Shown piece after piece: positions 1 through 10,050 of a stretch of DNA of 64,000 nt (within the stretch, counting starts at the first letter, position 1; each line of letters starts with the position of its first letter). Origin of the DNA: Snodgrassella gandavensis (GTDB lineage Bacteria > Pseudomonadota > Gammaproteobacteria > Burkholderiales > Neisseriaceae); assembly GCF_914768025.1 (NCBI RefSeq), contig NZ_CAJZCE010000009.1:1-64000 (forward strand). The letters run 5' to 3'. Made by a program: the position numbers and the translations under genes. The notes under the pieces were generated by a model. It searched no databases and was not told the origin of the DNA. It saw nothing but the letters and a program-made list of their open reading frames with translations.

Positions 1-1278
1 GATTTTGCCATTGTGGTTGTGGATGCTGCCGCTGATGATGTCAAGGCGGCCACCGTTGATTTCGCCGCTGTTGCTCAGGCTGTTTTGGTTGCGGATATGC
101 ACTTCGTCGGCACTGGTCAGCAGGCCGCTGTTGCTCAGCTGCTGGCTCTGTAGTTGCAGTTTGCCCTGACTGGAAAGGGTGCCGCTGTTGTTGATGCTGT
201 TGGTTTTAACGGTGGTGGCGGCTTTGTCGGCTGCATTGGTGCTGTTGTCGGCTGCGATGATGCTGCCGCTATTATCCAGATGACCATCGGCGCTGATGGT
301 AACGCCGCCAGCACCGGCAAAGATTTGGCCGGCGTTGTTGATACCAACGCCTTTGTCGTTGCTGATCAGGACGATTTTACCGGCATACATGCCACCCAGT
401 TTGCCGGTATCAATGGCGATGCTGGGCTTGGTGTCGCTGTTGCTTTGGGTGGGGGTGATGTGCTGAGTTTCGGCATCAATGTGGTTGCTGCCGCTGATGA
501 TGTTGAGGTTATTAGCCCAGATGCCGGCGTTGATTTGCGCGGCTTTGCTGAGGATGTGGGTGTAATCGCTGTCTCTGCTGTCAAGGCCTTGGCCGTTGAT
601 GCTGATGTTGCCTTGGTTGATTTGGATGCCGTTGATTTGGCCATCGCTGATTTGGGGTTTGCCGGTAGTTAAGGTGACGCCGGCAGCATTGATAAAGCCG
701 CCACCGTTGATGTTGATACCGGCCGGATTGGCCATGATGACTTCGGCACGCCGTCCGGCTACTTCGATGTAGCCGTTAAGCTGGCTGGGATTGCTGCTGT
801 TAATCTGGTTGACGATGATGCGGGCTTCGCCAGACGCTAACCACGGGTTGCCCTGTATCCAGCCAGCCTGACGGGTTTGGGTGCTTTTGCGGCTGTTGTT
901 GAGGATGGCGCCTTTTTGGTCGATGTCCATCTGCCGGTATTGGTTGATGGAGACGCCGCGTTTGCTCGGGGTGCGGATGTTGATCTGCGGGGTGCCGTTG
1001 GCACTTGGCAGGATGGTTGGCTGCTGGTTTTTGGGGGCGGATGGGTCGGCATGAATTTCGGCTGCTATGACGTTGTTTTGTACCAATACGCATAAACCCA
1101 GTCCAAGCAGGATGGAACCGGTTAATAGGGGGAGTTTGGCCATTAGGCTATTGATGATGTTGCTGCCGCTGCTGGTGCGGTCGGCACTGGTTTTGCCGGC
1201 GCTGGTGGTGTTTTCGGCAACGGCCACCATTTGTCCGCGGTGTTTGTTGTAGATGACTTTGTAGCGGTTTTTGTTCAT
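1..1278 (-). CDS. Filamentous haemagglutinin / TpsA-family two-partner-secreted exoprotein, N-terminal part (cut by window edge)
   Basis: An open frame of 426 codons runs from an ATG at 1276-1278 to the first base of the window without a stop, so the C-terminal part lies outside. It begins MNKNRYKVIYNKHRGQ, the extended signal peptide region (ESPR) typical of large autotransporters and TpsA proteins. A basic stretch and a hydrophobic core (LLTGSILLGLGLCVLV) ending near IAAE follow. Residues of about 70-300 resemble a TPS secretion domain, with NPWL and NPAGI in the places of the NPNL and NPNGI motifs, then Asn/Gly/Ser-rich beta-helix repeats (NSG, ISG, NNSG). TpsA proteins cross the outer membrane through a TpsB pore and act as adhesins, haemagglutinins or CdiA-type contact toxins. 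The missing C-terminus decides which, and no tpsB is visible here. The Gly/Ala/Asn-rich coding creates a long antisense open frame at 154-672 that should not be annotated. Confidence 0.88.
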   Translation of the reverse strand, partial: MNKNRYKVIYNKHRGQMVAVAENTTSAGKTSADRTSSGSNIINSLMAKLPLLTGSILLGLGLCVLVQNNVIAAEIHADPSAPKNQQPTILPSANGTPQINIRTPSKRGVSINQYRQMDIDQKGAILNNSRKSTQTRQAGWIQGNPWLASGEARIIVNQINSSNPSQLNGYIEVAGRRAEVIMANPAGININGGGFINAAGVTLTTGKPQISDGQINGIQINQGNISINGQGLDSRDSDYTHILSKAAQINAGIWANNLNIISGSNHIDAETQHITPTQSNSDTKPSIAIDTGKLGGMYAGKIVLISNDKGVGINNAGQIFAGAGGVTISADGHLDNSGSIIAADNSTNAADKAATTVKTNSINNSGTLSSQGKLQLQSQQLSNSGLLTSADEVHIRNQNSLSNSGEINGGRLDIISGSIHNHNGKI

Positions 1279-1870
1279 TTTTATACCTATTTTGATAATT
1301 TAAAATGCTGACTGATGAGTGTGGTTTTTTGTTAACACTGCCTATAGTTCACGTGGGATTATTACACTTTGGTTTAACCGGCAAAATTCTGTGCTAGTGG
1401 TGCTACAAGTTGGTAGTGGCTGGGTGTAATAAGTGGTATTTACGGTAAGTTAACTATATTTATAGGCAGGTTGTTTAAGCTAAATCAATGCTAATAAATA
1501 TCTATATTGATTCATGTTGGTAAGATAGGATTGTAAAGATTCTATAATTATAATTAGTCTTTTAATGCTTTACTATTATTATTTCTTAACAATTTGCTAA
1601 TATAGATAGATAAAATATATTGGATATTATGCTATATAAATATGATATTGGGTATGGCTAGGAGGGGCTGAGTCAGGTAATGCTGGGTAATGAGTTTGGG
1701 CATTAATCAGGTTTGAGTTGGTGGTTAATGCTATGAATAACAATGTGATTTTTGTTTGTGAGGCCAGCCAGCTACTGATGGTGCTAACCGGTTTTTCAAC
1801 TATTAGTTAATAAACCGGTTATTGGGGTAATCAGTTATGGTATTACTCATGAACAATTCAGATAAAGATA
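1279..1870. other. Intergenic region between tpsA-like gene and ilvA
   Basis: About 590 bp with no convincing gene. The part from about 1430 to 1720 is strongly AT-rich compared with both neighbours and should hold the promoter of the leftward tpsA-like gene, but I cannot place its boxes reliably. An inverted repeat at 1785-1821 is listed separately. Confidence 0.6.
1785..1821. repeat. 10-bp inverted repeat downstream of ilvA
   Basis: TAACCGGTTT at 1785-1794 is exactly mirrored by AAACCGGTTA at 1812-1821 across a 17-nt loop. It lies 50 bp past the ilvA stop. It could be a weak terminator for ilvA, but no clear U-tract follows on the minus strand, so a protein-binding site is equally possible. 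Confidence 0.4.
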
Positions 1871-3406
1871 TTAATTTTTATCTGCTGGCGCGCCCAGAAA
1901 TAGGTGATAAGCAGCATTGTGGGTTTGTTCCTGATAGGTGTAGCCTACATTATCCAGAAAAATCTGGAATTTTTCTGTATCTGCTGGGGGAATGTCCAAA
2001 CCCACGAGTACGCGGCCGAAATCGGCGCCATGGTTGCGATAGTGAAACAGGGTGATGTTCCAGTCTGATTGCATATGAAGCAAAAAGCGTCTTAATGCGC
2101 CTGGCCGTTCGGGGAATTCAAAGCTTATCAGATGCTCGTTGGCTACTTTGCTGGTGCGTCCGCCTACCATATAGCGGATGTGCAGTTTGGCCATTTCATT
2201 ATGGGTTAAATCGAGCGTGGGCAGACCATTGCTGTTTAGTTCTTGTGCAATGTGCTGTAAGTCAGCGATGTCATTACTTTGAATGCCGACAAAGATATGG
2301 GCTTTGTGGTCGTCGCCATAGCGATAGTTAAATTCGGTAATGCTTCTGTTGCCAATTAAGTCGATAAAGTGGCGGAAACTGCCCGGCTTTTCTGGAATGG
2401 TAACGGCAAAGATGCCTTCATGGCCTTCTGATAGTTCACAGCGCTCAGATACGTGGCGTAGCTGGTGAAAATTTATGTTTGCGCCACTGGTTACTGCTAT
2501 CAGGTTTTGATGTTGGCACTGATTACGGCCAATATAGGCTTTCAGGCCGGCCAGTGCCAGTGCGCCGGAAGTTTCGGTTATGCTGCGGGTATTATCGAAT
2601 ATATCTTTTATGGCGGCACAGATGCTATCGGTGTCTACTATGATGATGTCGTCAAGCAGGTCTCGGCATAGGGCGAACGTTTCTTCACCCACTAGTTTAA
2701 CGGCGGTGCCATCGGCAAATAGGCCGACTTCTTTCAATTCTATGCGTTTGCCTGCGGCAATGGATTGTTTCATGGCGCAGGCGTCTTCGGTTTCTACGCC
2801 GATAACTTTGATTTCAGGGCGTACGTTTTTTATGTAGGCTGCTATGCCGGCGGCGAGGCCGCCACCGCCGATAGCGACAAAAACGGCGTCTATTGGTTTG
2901 GGATGCTGCCGCAGTATTTCCATGCCGATGGTACCTTGGCCAGCAATTACGTCTGGGTCATCAAAAGGCGGAATGTAGGTTAGGCCGCTTTGAGCAACTA
3001 GCTGCATGGCATGGTTGTAGGCATCGTTGTAGGATTCTCCCGCCAGTACTACTTTGCCACCGCGTTTTTTGACGGCATCTATTTTTATTTGTGGGGTGGT
3101 TTGGGGCATGACGATGGTAGCTTCGCAACCTAGTTTCTGTGCTGAAAGTGCTACTCCTTGGGCGTGATTGCCAGCAGATGCGGTAATCACGCCTTTTTTC
3201 AGGGCACTGCTTTGCAGTTTGGCCATTTTGTTATAGGCACCACGGATTTTAAAGGAGAATACGGGTTGTAGGTCTTCTCTTTTCAGCCAGATGTGGTTGT
3301 TCAGGCGGTCGGACAGGTTGGCAGCATAATCGAGAGGAGTTTCGATGGCCACATCGTAAACAGTGGCGGTAAGAATACGAGTAAGGTAGTTTGCGTGATT
3401 GTTCAT
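1871..3406 (-). CDS. ilvA: Threonine dehydratase, biosynthetic (threonine ammonia-lyase)
   Basis: It deaminates L-threonine to 2-oxobutanoate, the first committed step of isoleucine synthesis, in the cytoplasm. At 511 aa it has the usual length of the long, feedback-regulated form. The N-terminal PLP fold carries the lysine motif SFKIRGAYN (K53) and the glycine-rich cofactor loop IGGGGLAAG near residue 180. The C-terminal third (about 330-500) contains two ACT-like regulatory halves, shown by EKPGSFRHFIDLIG and ERPGALRRFLLHM, which in this family bind isoleucine and valine. It starts at an ATG with no strong ribosome site. The divergent PBP5-like gene begins about 200 bp away. No other ilv genes are nearby. 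Confidence 0.95.
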   Translation of the reverse strand: MNNHANYLTRILTATVYDVAIETPLDYAANLSDRLNNHIWLKREDLQPVFSFKIRGAYNKMAKLQSSALKKGVITASAGNHAQGVALSAQKLGCEATIVMPQTTPQIKIDAVKKRGGKVVLAGESYNDAYNHAMQLVAQSGLTYIPPFDDPDVIAGQGTIGMEILRQHPKPIDAVFVAIGGGGLAAGIAAYIKNVRPEIKVIGVETEDACAMKQSIAAGKRIELKEVGLFADGTAVKLVGEETFALCRDLLDDIIIVDTDSICAAIKDIFDNTRSITETSGALALAGLKAYIGRNQCQHQNLIAVTSGANINFHQLRHVSERCELSEGHEGIFAVTIPEKPGSFRHFIDLIGNRSITEFNYRYGDDHKAHIFVGIQSNDIADLQHIAQELNSNGLPTLDLTHNEMAKLHIRYMVGGRTSKVANEHLISFEFPERPGALRRFLLHMQSDWNITLFHYRNHGADFGRVLVGLDIPPADTEKFQIFLDNVGYTYQEQTHNAAYHLFLGAPADKN

Positions 3407-3545
3407 GGTATGTAGTGAGAGAAAGCCTGATTTTATTATGCAGATTATCTGCTTAACTGAATTAATCTAAAATTAACGATAACGCGGCTGTTTTTTTTAT
3501 GCAAGTAAATTTGCCAATATGACTTATTATGGGTAGGCAACTGTT

Positions 3546-3551
3546 TATAAT
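3546..3551 (+). promoter_or_regulatory. Probable -10 element for the PBP5-like gene
   Basis: A perfect TATAAT lies 57 bp before the ATG at 3609 in the ilvA divergent region. No good -35 hexamer is seen at 16-18 bp spacing (TGACTT lies 20 bp upstream), so this is tentative. Confidence 0.4.
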
Positions 3552-3608
3552 GATGGGTACAGTATGTGGTTAATATGGGTTAATCCGGATTTAAATTAGA
3601 TAGTAGAT

Positions 3609-4751
3609 ATGATGAGAAATTTTTTTCGTTGGTTCTATACGGCTTTGCTGATGGGTGTTCTGCCATTAGCGCAGGCGGTGAGTTTGCCTGAAATCAATGC
3701 TGCTGCGTATGTGGTGGCTGATGAGCAAAGTGGCATGATTTTGGCCAGCCGGGATAAGGATGCGCGGATTGAGCCGGCAGCTTTGACAAAGCTGATGACT
3801 GCTTATTTGGTTTTTGATGCTTTGCATAGTGGTAAGTTGAAAGCGCAGCAACCGCTGAAGATTTCAACTGCTGGCTGGCACACGGATGGTAGCCGCATGT
3901 TTTTACAGCAGGGTGTAGCGGTAAATGTTGAAACGGTGGTGCAAGGTATGCTGGTTGTTTCTGCCAATGATGCAGCGATTACGTTGGCTGAAGCGGTTAG
4001 CGGGGGAGAGAAGGCGTTTGTACGGCGTATGAATGCGGAAGCACAGAAAATGGGGCTGGAAAATACCCATTTTGTTAATTGCACAGGCTTGCCGGCAGAA
4101 GGGCAATATAGCAGTGTGGGTGATTTGTTGCTGCTGGCACAGGCATTGGTGCGCGATTTTCCTCAATATCAGGGTTGGTTTGCTAAAAAGTCATTTTCTT
4201 ATAATGGGATTACTCAGTTAAACCGTAATTTGCTGTTGTTCCGGGATGATCAGGTGGATGGGTTGGCGGTGGGTTATACTATTAATGGCGGTTACAATCT
4301 GGCGGTGAGTAGTAAGCGCAATGAGCGTAGGGTTATTGCGGTACTGGTAGGTGCGGATAGCAGTGAGGCTAGAGCGGCTGAAGGCAGTAAGTTATTGAGC
4401 TGGGCGTTGACTTCTTTTAATACAGCCAGAGTGTATCCTGCCAGCCACAAGGTGGCAGATATCGCTGTTTATAAGGGGGCGTATGGTAAGGTAGCTGTGG
4501 GTTTTTTGCGTGATGCTTATGTTACTTTGCCATCTAATGGGACACAGCAGTTGTCAATTGAATTGGAAGCGGTGCAGCCGGTGGTAGCGCCGGTGCGTAA
4601 AGGGCAGGGTATGGGTACGTTGAAATTGCTGCTTGGTAAGCAGGTAGTTGCGCAGCAGGATGTGGTAGCACTGGATGATGTAGGTGAGGCCGGCTGGTTT
4701 AGCCGCTGGCTGGATGCTGTGTCTTTGTGGTGGCGCAGTCTTTTTAGCTGA
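3609..4751 (+). CDS. PBP5/DacA-family protein (peptidase S11) with substituted active site; probable pseudoenzyme
   Basis: This is a 380-aa protein with an export signal (hydrophobic residues 9-22, ending in AQA), an S11 D-alanyl-D-alanine carboxypeptidase domain (about 28-265), a PBP5 C-terminal beta domain (about 280-365) and an amphipathic tail rich in Trp (WFSRWLDAVSLWWRS) that would anchor it on the periplasmic face. Active family members remove the terminal D-Ala from peptidoglycan stem peptides. Here the SxxK motif reads A58-L-T-K61 (codon gct at 3780-3782), so the nucleophilic serine is absent. The KTG motif reads A220-V-G (4266-4274). Only SxN (S118-A-N120) is intact. The rest of the fold is conserved and the frame is unbroken, so this is more likely a retained non-catalytic protein than a decaying pseudogene. 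It may bind peptidoglycan or regulate other PBPs (inference). Confidence 0.88.
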   Translation: MMRNFFRWFYTALLMGVLPLAQAVSLPEINAAAYVVADEQSGMILASRDKDARIEPAALTKLMTAYLVFDALHSGKLKAQQPLKISTAGWHTDGSRMFLQQGVAVNVETVVQGMLVVSANDAAITLAEAVSGGEKAFVRRMNAEAQKMGLENTHFVNCTGLPAEGQYSSVGDLLLLAQALVRDFPQYQGWFAKKSFSYNGITQLNRNLLLFRDDQVDGLAVGYTINGGYNLAVSSKRNERRVIAVLVGADSSEARAAEGSKLLSWALTSFNTARVYPASHKVADIAVYKGAYGKVAVGFLRDAYVTLPSNGTQQLSIELEAVQPVVAPVRKGQGMGTLKLLLGKQVVAQQDVVALDDVGEAGWFSRWLDAVSLWWRSLFS

Positions 4752-4912
4752 TGTTACTCTGTGATGCAGACAAGTAAGTAGGTTGATATTTCCGGCCGGC
4801 CTGAGGTGCTTGCTGATTTGGGTTACTGTGACTGATTCAGCTTGTCAGTGATATGGATTGGGTTGGTAAACGGTTAAATGGTATATATTACGGTTTTGGA
4901 TGAATTTTATTT

Positions 4913-4946
4913 AAAAAGAAACCCATCTGTAGATGGGTTTCTTTTT
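4913..4946. terminator. Bidirectional intrinsic terminator between the PBP5-like gene and purA
   Basis: A perfect 16-bp stem (AAAAAGAAACCCATCT and its complement) has a 2-nt centre and runs of T on both strands. It lies between converging genes, 11 bp past the purA stop, and can end transcription from either side. Confidence 0.9.
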
Positions 4947-4956
4947 TTTGCATTAA

Positions 4957-6255
<1,299 letters not shown>

Positions 6256-6285
6256 TTACCTGCTCATACTAAGGGTTAATTATTG

Positions 6286-7437
6286 CTACAAAGGAATTAG
6301 CTGCCATTGCTGGTTTTGCCATACTAGCTGGCGGTCACATCCTTTGACATTGTTGCATTCAGGCGTGTAGTCGATGATGACGCACTCACCGGCTGAACGC
6401 AGTTGCTCTATTTCGTTTTTTGCAGCGGTGGCATCGTGCACGCTGACTTTTATACCGCGCAGTTTTTCTACTGGAGGCAGATGCCCGATTAAATCACGTA
6501 AGTCGAAGCTGAAACCGGAAGCGGGGCGGCTGCGGCCGAAGTATTTACCCAGACCATCATAGCGGCCACCACGTGCCAGTGCATCTGGCCAGTCTTCACT
6601 GTAGGCGGCAAACAGCAATCCGGTATGGTAGTTGTCTACTCGCAGTTCGCTTAAATCGATAAATATATTGTAGTTGGCAAAAGCGGTGCAGATTTGCTGT
6701 AGTTGCTGTAATGCCTGCTGTATTTCTGGTAAGTCGGGCAATGTGGCTATGGCAGTTTGCAATACTTTTTGGGTGCCATATAGTGTGGGTAATGCGACGA
6801 ATGCATTAATCCATTGTTCTGGAAGCTGCCATTGCTGTACACATTGCTGTACAGCGGCGGCGTCTTTAGCTTGCATGAGCTGCAATAGGGTGGTTGCCTG
6901 TTGTGCTTCCAGACTGGCTGCTTTGGCCAGTGCATGAAATATTCCTATGTGACCCAATGACAGGGTTGGCTCTGGTACGTTGACGATTGCCAGGCTTTTC
7001 AGCATTAAATCAATCAGTTCAATGTCTGCTTCAATGCCGGCATGGCCGTATAGTTCTGCACCAATCTGTAAAGGTTCACGTGTGCTTAAGAAGCCATCGG
7101 GGCGTGCATGCAGTACCGAACCGGCATAGCACAAGCGGTTCACGCCGCTATTGGCTGAAAGCAGATGGGCATCAATGCGGGCAACTTGTGGGGTGATATC
7201 TGCACGTAGCCCAAGCTGACGGCCACTGAGCTGGTCGACAACGCGGATGGTTTTCAGGGACAGACCTTCATCGATACGGGTAAGTAAGGACTGGCTGTAT
7301 TCAAGTAGAGGAGGGCTGACAAATTCGTAGCCGTGAACGCGATAAAGTGCTAACAGTTGTTCTTTGGCGCTTTCTAGCTGGCGCGCCGCAGAAGGAAGAA
7401 TGTCGGCAATGTATGCGGGCAATTGCCAAGACTGCAT
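6286..7437 (-). CDS. hisZ: ATP phosphoribosyltransferase regulatory subunit
   Basis: This histidyl-tRNA-synthetase-like protein has no synthetase function. It pairs with the short form of HisG and confers catalysis and histidine feedback on the first step of histidine biosynthesis. Its 383 aa contain class II synthetase-like core segments: PPLLEYSQSL, LGLRADITPQVARIDAH, the LYGHAGIEADIELI region and a late GGRYDGLGKYFGRSRPASGFSFDL motif. It lacks the anticodon-binding domain expected of HisS. The start is supported by GAGGAA upstream of the ATG. It lies directly ahead of purA. hisC lies far away at 51169, so the his genes are dispersed. Confidence 0.93.
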   Translation of the reverse strand: MQSWQLPAYIADILPSAARQLESAKEQLLALYRVHGYEFVSPPLLEYSQSLLTRIDEGLSLKTIRVVDQLSGRQLGLRADITPQVARIDAHLLSANSGVNRLCYAGSVLHARPDGFLSTREPLQIGAELYGHAGIEADIELIDLMLKSLAIVNVPEPTLSLGHIGIFHALAKAASLEAQQATTLLQLMQAKDAAAVQQCVQQWQLPEQWINAFVALPTLYGTQKVLQTAIATLPDLPEIQQALQQLQQICTAFANYNIFIDLSELRVDNYHTGLLFAAYSEDWPDALARGGRYDGLGKYFGRSRPASGFSFDLRDLIGHLPPVEKLRGIKVSVHDATAAKNEIEQLRSAGECVIIDYTPECNNVKGCDRQLVWQNQQWQLIPL

Positions 7438-7588
7438 TGGGATTCCTCACAAAATACAAGCCACACTGAACTTATTGGAACAGTGTGACGTGGACATGAA
7501 AAGGCAGGTGAATGCTATGCCTGAAATTTGTTACAACATCACTTTATCACAATTTAACGTTTTTATACCAGTGACAATTATGGCTGGA

Positions 7589-8407
7589 TTACCATTTTAC
7601 CCAGCCTGTAGCCCAGGTAAGCAAAATGATGCCGCCAAATATAATCCGGTACCAGGCGAAGGGAATATAGTTTTTGTGAGCCACAAAACGCAGCAATGCT
7701 TTAACGGCTATGAGTGCGGATAGAAATGCTGCTACAAAACCAATTGCAATCAGGAGTAAATCATCCCGGGTAAATTCATTCAGATGCTTGAGCATGTCGT
7801 AACCGGTGGCGGCAATCATTACTGGTACGGCCAGAAAAAAGGAAAATTCTGTGGCTGCTTTGCGCTCAATACCCCACAGCATGCCGCCCATAATGGTGCT
7901 GCCGGAGCGAGAGGTGCCGGGAATCAGGGCTAGAATTTGTGCCAGCCCCACTACCAGTGCATCGCGCGGACGCATTTCTTCTACGCTTGTGACTTTGGGT
8001 GCGATGCTTCTCTGGCGTTTTTCGATCCAGAGAATGAGCAGACCGCCGATGACGAGGGCGGTAGCTACGGTGATGGGGTTAAACAGGTAGTGTTTGATTT
8101 GTTCGCTGAACAGTAATCCCATGATGGCTGCGGGAATAAAGGCGATGGCCAGATTGAGAACAAAGCGGTTGGTGGCAGGCTCTTTGCCGATATGGGTGAT
8201 GATATGGGCAAAGCGATGTTTGTATTCAAAAACAATAGCAAGGATTGCCCCTAGCTGAATGGTGATGTCGAATACTTCGCCTGTGGTCTGGAATTTGAGC
8301 AGGTTGCCGACAACAATCAGATGGCCAGTACTGGAAACAGGCAAAAATTCGGTTAGGCCTTCGACGATGCCCAGTATCAGGGCTTTTAGAAATAAGATAA
8401 TATCCAT
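7589..8407 (-). CDS. uppP: Undecaprenyl-diphosphatase
   Basis: This integral membrane enzyme of the UppP/BacA family dephosphorylates undecaprenyl pyrophosphate so that the lipid carrier can be reused for peptidoglycan and surface glycans. Loss or gain changes bacitracin sensitivity. The protein has 272 aa, close to the family norm. It carries the signature near the N-terminus ([18 protein letters not shown]) with the catalytic Glu-rich and PVSSTGH segments, and the second motif [10 protein letters not shown] near residue 170. About eight membrane segments are visible. It stands alone, 150 bp upstream of hisZ on the same strand. Confidence 0.96.
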   Translation of the reverse strand: MDIILFLKALILGIVEGLTEFLPVSSTGHLIVVGNLLKFQTTGEVFDITIQLGAILAIVFEYKHRFAHIITHIGKEPATNRFVLNLAIAFIPAAIMGLLFSEQIKHYLFNPITVATALVIGGLLILWIEKRQRSIAPKVTSVEEMRPRDALVVGLAQILALIPGTSRSGSTIMGGMLWGIERKAATEFSFFLAVPVMIAATGYDMLKHLNEFTRDDLLLIAIGFVAAFLSALIAVKALLRFVAHKNYIPFAWYRIIFGGIILLTWATGWVKW

Positions 8408-8460
8408 TTTTATTTACTGTGCTTTGTGTATTGATGCCATGATTGTTACGCAAAACAGCA

Positions 8461-8500
8461 AAACAATAGTGTGTTTAGGGGTAAACACACTATTGTTTTA
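8461..8500 (-). terminator. Intrinsic terminator of the dsbA operon
   Basis: An 18-bp perfect stem with a GGGG loop has AAAA/TTTT ends. It sits 16 bp past the dsbA stop, before uppP, and marks the end of the SPOR-dsbA transcript. Confidence 0.85.
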
Positions 8501-8515
8501 GTTGTAGATTGAAAT

Positions 8516-9211
8516 CTATCGATTTGCAGAAGCAGCCAGTGAGGCACCTATGCTTTTGGGTAGTTTACGTGTAGTTGCAGCACCTGTGCTATTCTCATTG
8601 CGTACTTTTTCAATTAATTCATTTAATGTTTTCATTCCCGCTTCAAATCCTCGCGGAAATTTAAGTTGGTATTTGCCGCCAACGATAACAATTGGTGTGG
8701 ACTGGATGTCGTATTTTTCACTCAATTTGCGCATGCTGGTAGCCGCAGCAGCGTTTTCCAGACTGTTGTAGGCTTTGACAAGTTTTTGACCATCAAATGT
8801 AGTTTGCTGTACTGCCCATTTGTTGAATACCTCAGGCCGCCATAATTCGATGTGTTTGTTAAAGATGGCATCAAAAATTGGCGGGTCTGCCTGTAATTTC
8901 ATTCCGGTACTGTTTACTGCTGCGGCGACGCGAGCCAGGTTGTAGTAGACACTATCATCCCACACTACGTGCACTGGGCGTAGATAGGTATCGGGGGCGA
9001 AGGATTTCATTTCCTTGAGCATGTATGGTTCGAGATGTGAGCAGTGGATACAGCTATAGGAGAAAAATTCCAGCACTTCAATTTTGTTGTTGTGCAGTTG
9101 TGGAATGGGTTTGTCGAGTACGATGTAGTCTACGTTAACTAATGCTGCCTGTACCAAACCACTGGCGAATGCCAGTGTGGTGGCCATGAGGGTAATGATT
9201 TTTTTAAGCAT
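8516..9211 (-). CDS. dsbA: Thiol:disulfide interchange protein DsbA
   Basis: A periplasmic oxidase that introduces disulfide bonds into exported proteins and is re-oxidised by DsbB. The 231-aa protein has a cleavable signal (hydrophobic residues 5-20, cut near VQA), the thioredoxin-fold strand VLEFFSYSCIHC with the redox pair C54-I-H-C57, and the cis-proline segment STPIVIVGG. The dipeptide between the cysteines is Ile-His rather than the enterobacterial Pro-His; Val-His is known in Neisseria, so this fits the family and will affect redox potential. It lies 33 bp after the SPOR gene on the same strand and was probably co-transcribed with it. Confidence 0.94.
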   Translation of the reverse strand: MLKKIITLMATTLAFASGLVQAALVNVDYIVLDKPIPQLHNNKIEVLEFFSYSCIHCSHLEPYMLKEMKSFAPDTYLRPVHVVWDDSVYYNLARVAAAVNSTGMKLQADPPIFDAIFNKHIELWRPEVFNKWAVQQTTFDGQKLVKAYNSLENAAAATSMRKLSEKYDIQSTPIVIVGGKYQLKFPRGFEAGMKTLNELIEKVRNENSTGAATTRKLPKSIGASLAASANR

Positions 9212-9244
9212 GTTGATTCCCTGTTCTCATGAAAGCTGGCTGAC

Positions 9245-9952
9245 TCAGGATGCTGCTCTGGTCAGGCTGTCGATATTGTGTTGTTGCAAGGTTTTTTTAA
9301 TTTCGCGAGCCTGATTCTGAGTCAGGCGATCGGTCTGAACACGGTATTTGGTTGTACCGTTGACTTTGGCACTGTGTACGCTGCTGTTGATGCCAAGCAT
9401 TACCAGTTTGGCGCGTTGTGCATCGGCATCGGTGTGATTGTTAAAGGAACCGATTTGCAGATAGACGGTACCGTCAGTATGTTGTTTTTCTGCAGCTTGC
9501 TGGGCTTTTTCCAGACTGCCGTTATTGAGTATCTGTTCTGGGGTGACATGTGCATGTTTGGGTGCAGCCGGCGCTTTTTGGGGTGTTTTGTCTGGGTTTT
9601 TATGCGGTTCGGTTGGCTGGTGTGTGTGTGAGTGGTTTGTAATGACTTCGTCAATGACCTCGTCTTCGATGCCACCCATGTTAACCGGCTGTGAGGCAAC
9701 TGGTGCACTGGCTGTGACTGTAGGTGCAGAGGTATCAGGTATAAATGGTTGGGTTGGTGAAGCACCATTTGGTGTGAGTATTTCTGGCGGTGGCGGCGCA
9801 GAAGCTGCAGAGTTGGTAGGCGTTTTGAAGTCGGACTTGCTTTTGTTCAGGTAGAACAGGATGCCAGCAATAACGATGGTTGCAATCAGCAAACCGACGA
9901 TAAAGCTGACGAGCCCTTTACCTGCCTGACGAAGAGGTGTGTTTATATGCAT
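9245..9952 (-). CDS. Membrane-anchored SPOR-domain protein
   Basis: This 235-aa bitopic protein has a short cytoplasmic head, one transmembrane helix (about residues 14-35, GLVSFIVGLLIATIVIAGIL), a long Pro/Ala/Thr/Lys-rich periplasmic linker, and a C-terminal SPOR domain (about 160-232, starting TVYLQIGSFNNHTDADAQRAKL). SPOR domains bind peptidoglycan stripped of stem peptides at division septa, and the architecture resembles FtsN. It precedes dsbA in a likely operon. Whether it is the functional FtsN cannot be told from the sequence. Low-complexity linker coding produces long false open frames on the opposite strand. Confidence 0.88.
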   Translation of the reverse strand: MHINTPLRQAGKGLVSFIVGLLIATIVIAGILFYLNKSKSDFKTPTNSAASAPPPPEILTPNGASPTQPFIPDTSAPTVTASAPVASQPVNMGGIEDEVIDEVITNHSHTHQPTEPHKNPDKTPQKAPAAPKHAHVTPEQILNNGSLEKAQQAAEKQHTDGTVYLQIGSFNNHTDADAQRAKLVMLGINSSVHSAKVNGTTKYRVQTDRLTQNQAREIKKTLQQHNIDSLTRAAS

Positions 9953-10050
9953 GTTGAAAGCCTTTATGTTGGCATTGTATACGGCAAAATCTGTTCAGGA
10001 CCGGATTGTTATCCATATGGGTATGACGCCCATTTTTTGCCCTGTTGATA

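Noticed and set aside
154-672. Plus-strand open frame of 172 codons rich in Ala, Asp, Val
   Set aside because: It lies exactly antisense to the TpsA-like gene and in register with it; the composition is the complement of Asn/Gly/Ser repeats.
9278-9854. Two overlapping plus-strand frames
   Set aside because: Antisense to the low-complexity linker and SPOR domain of the gene at 9245-9952.
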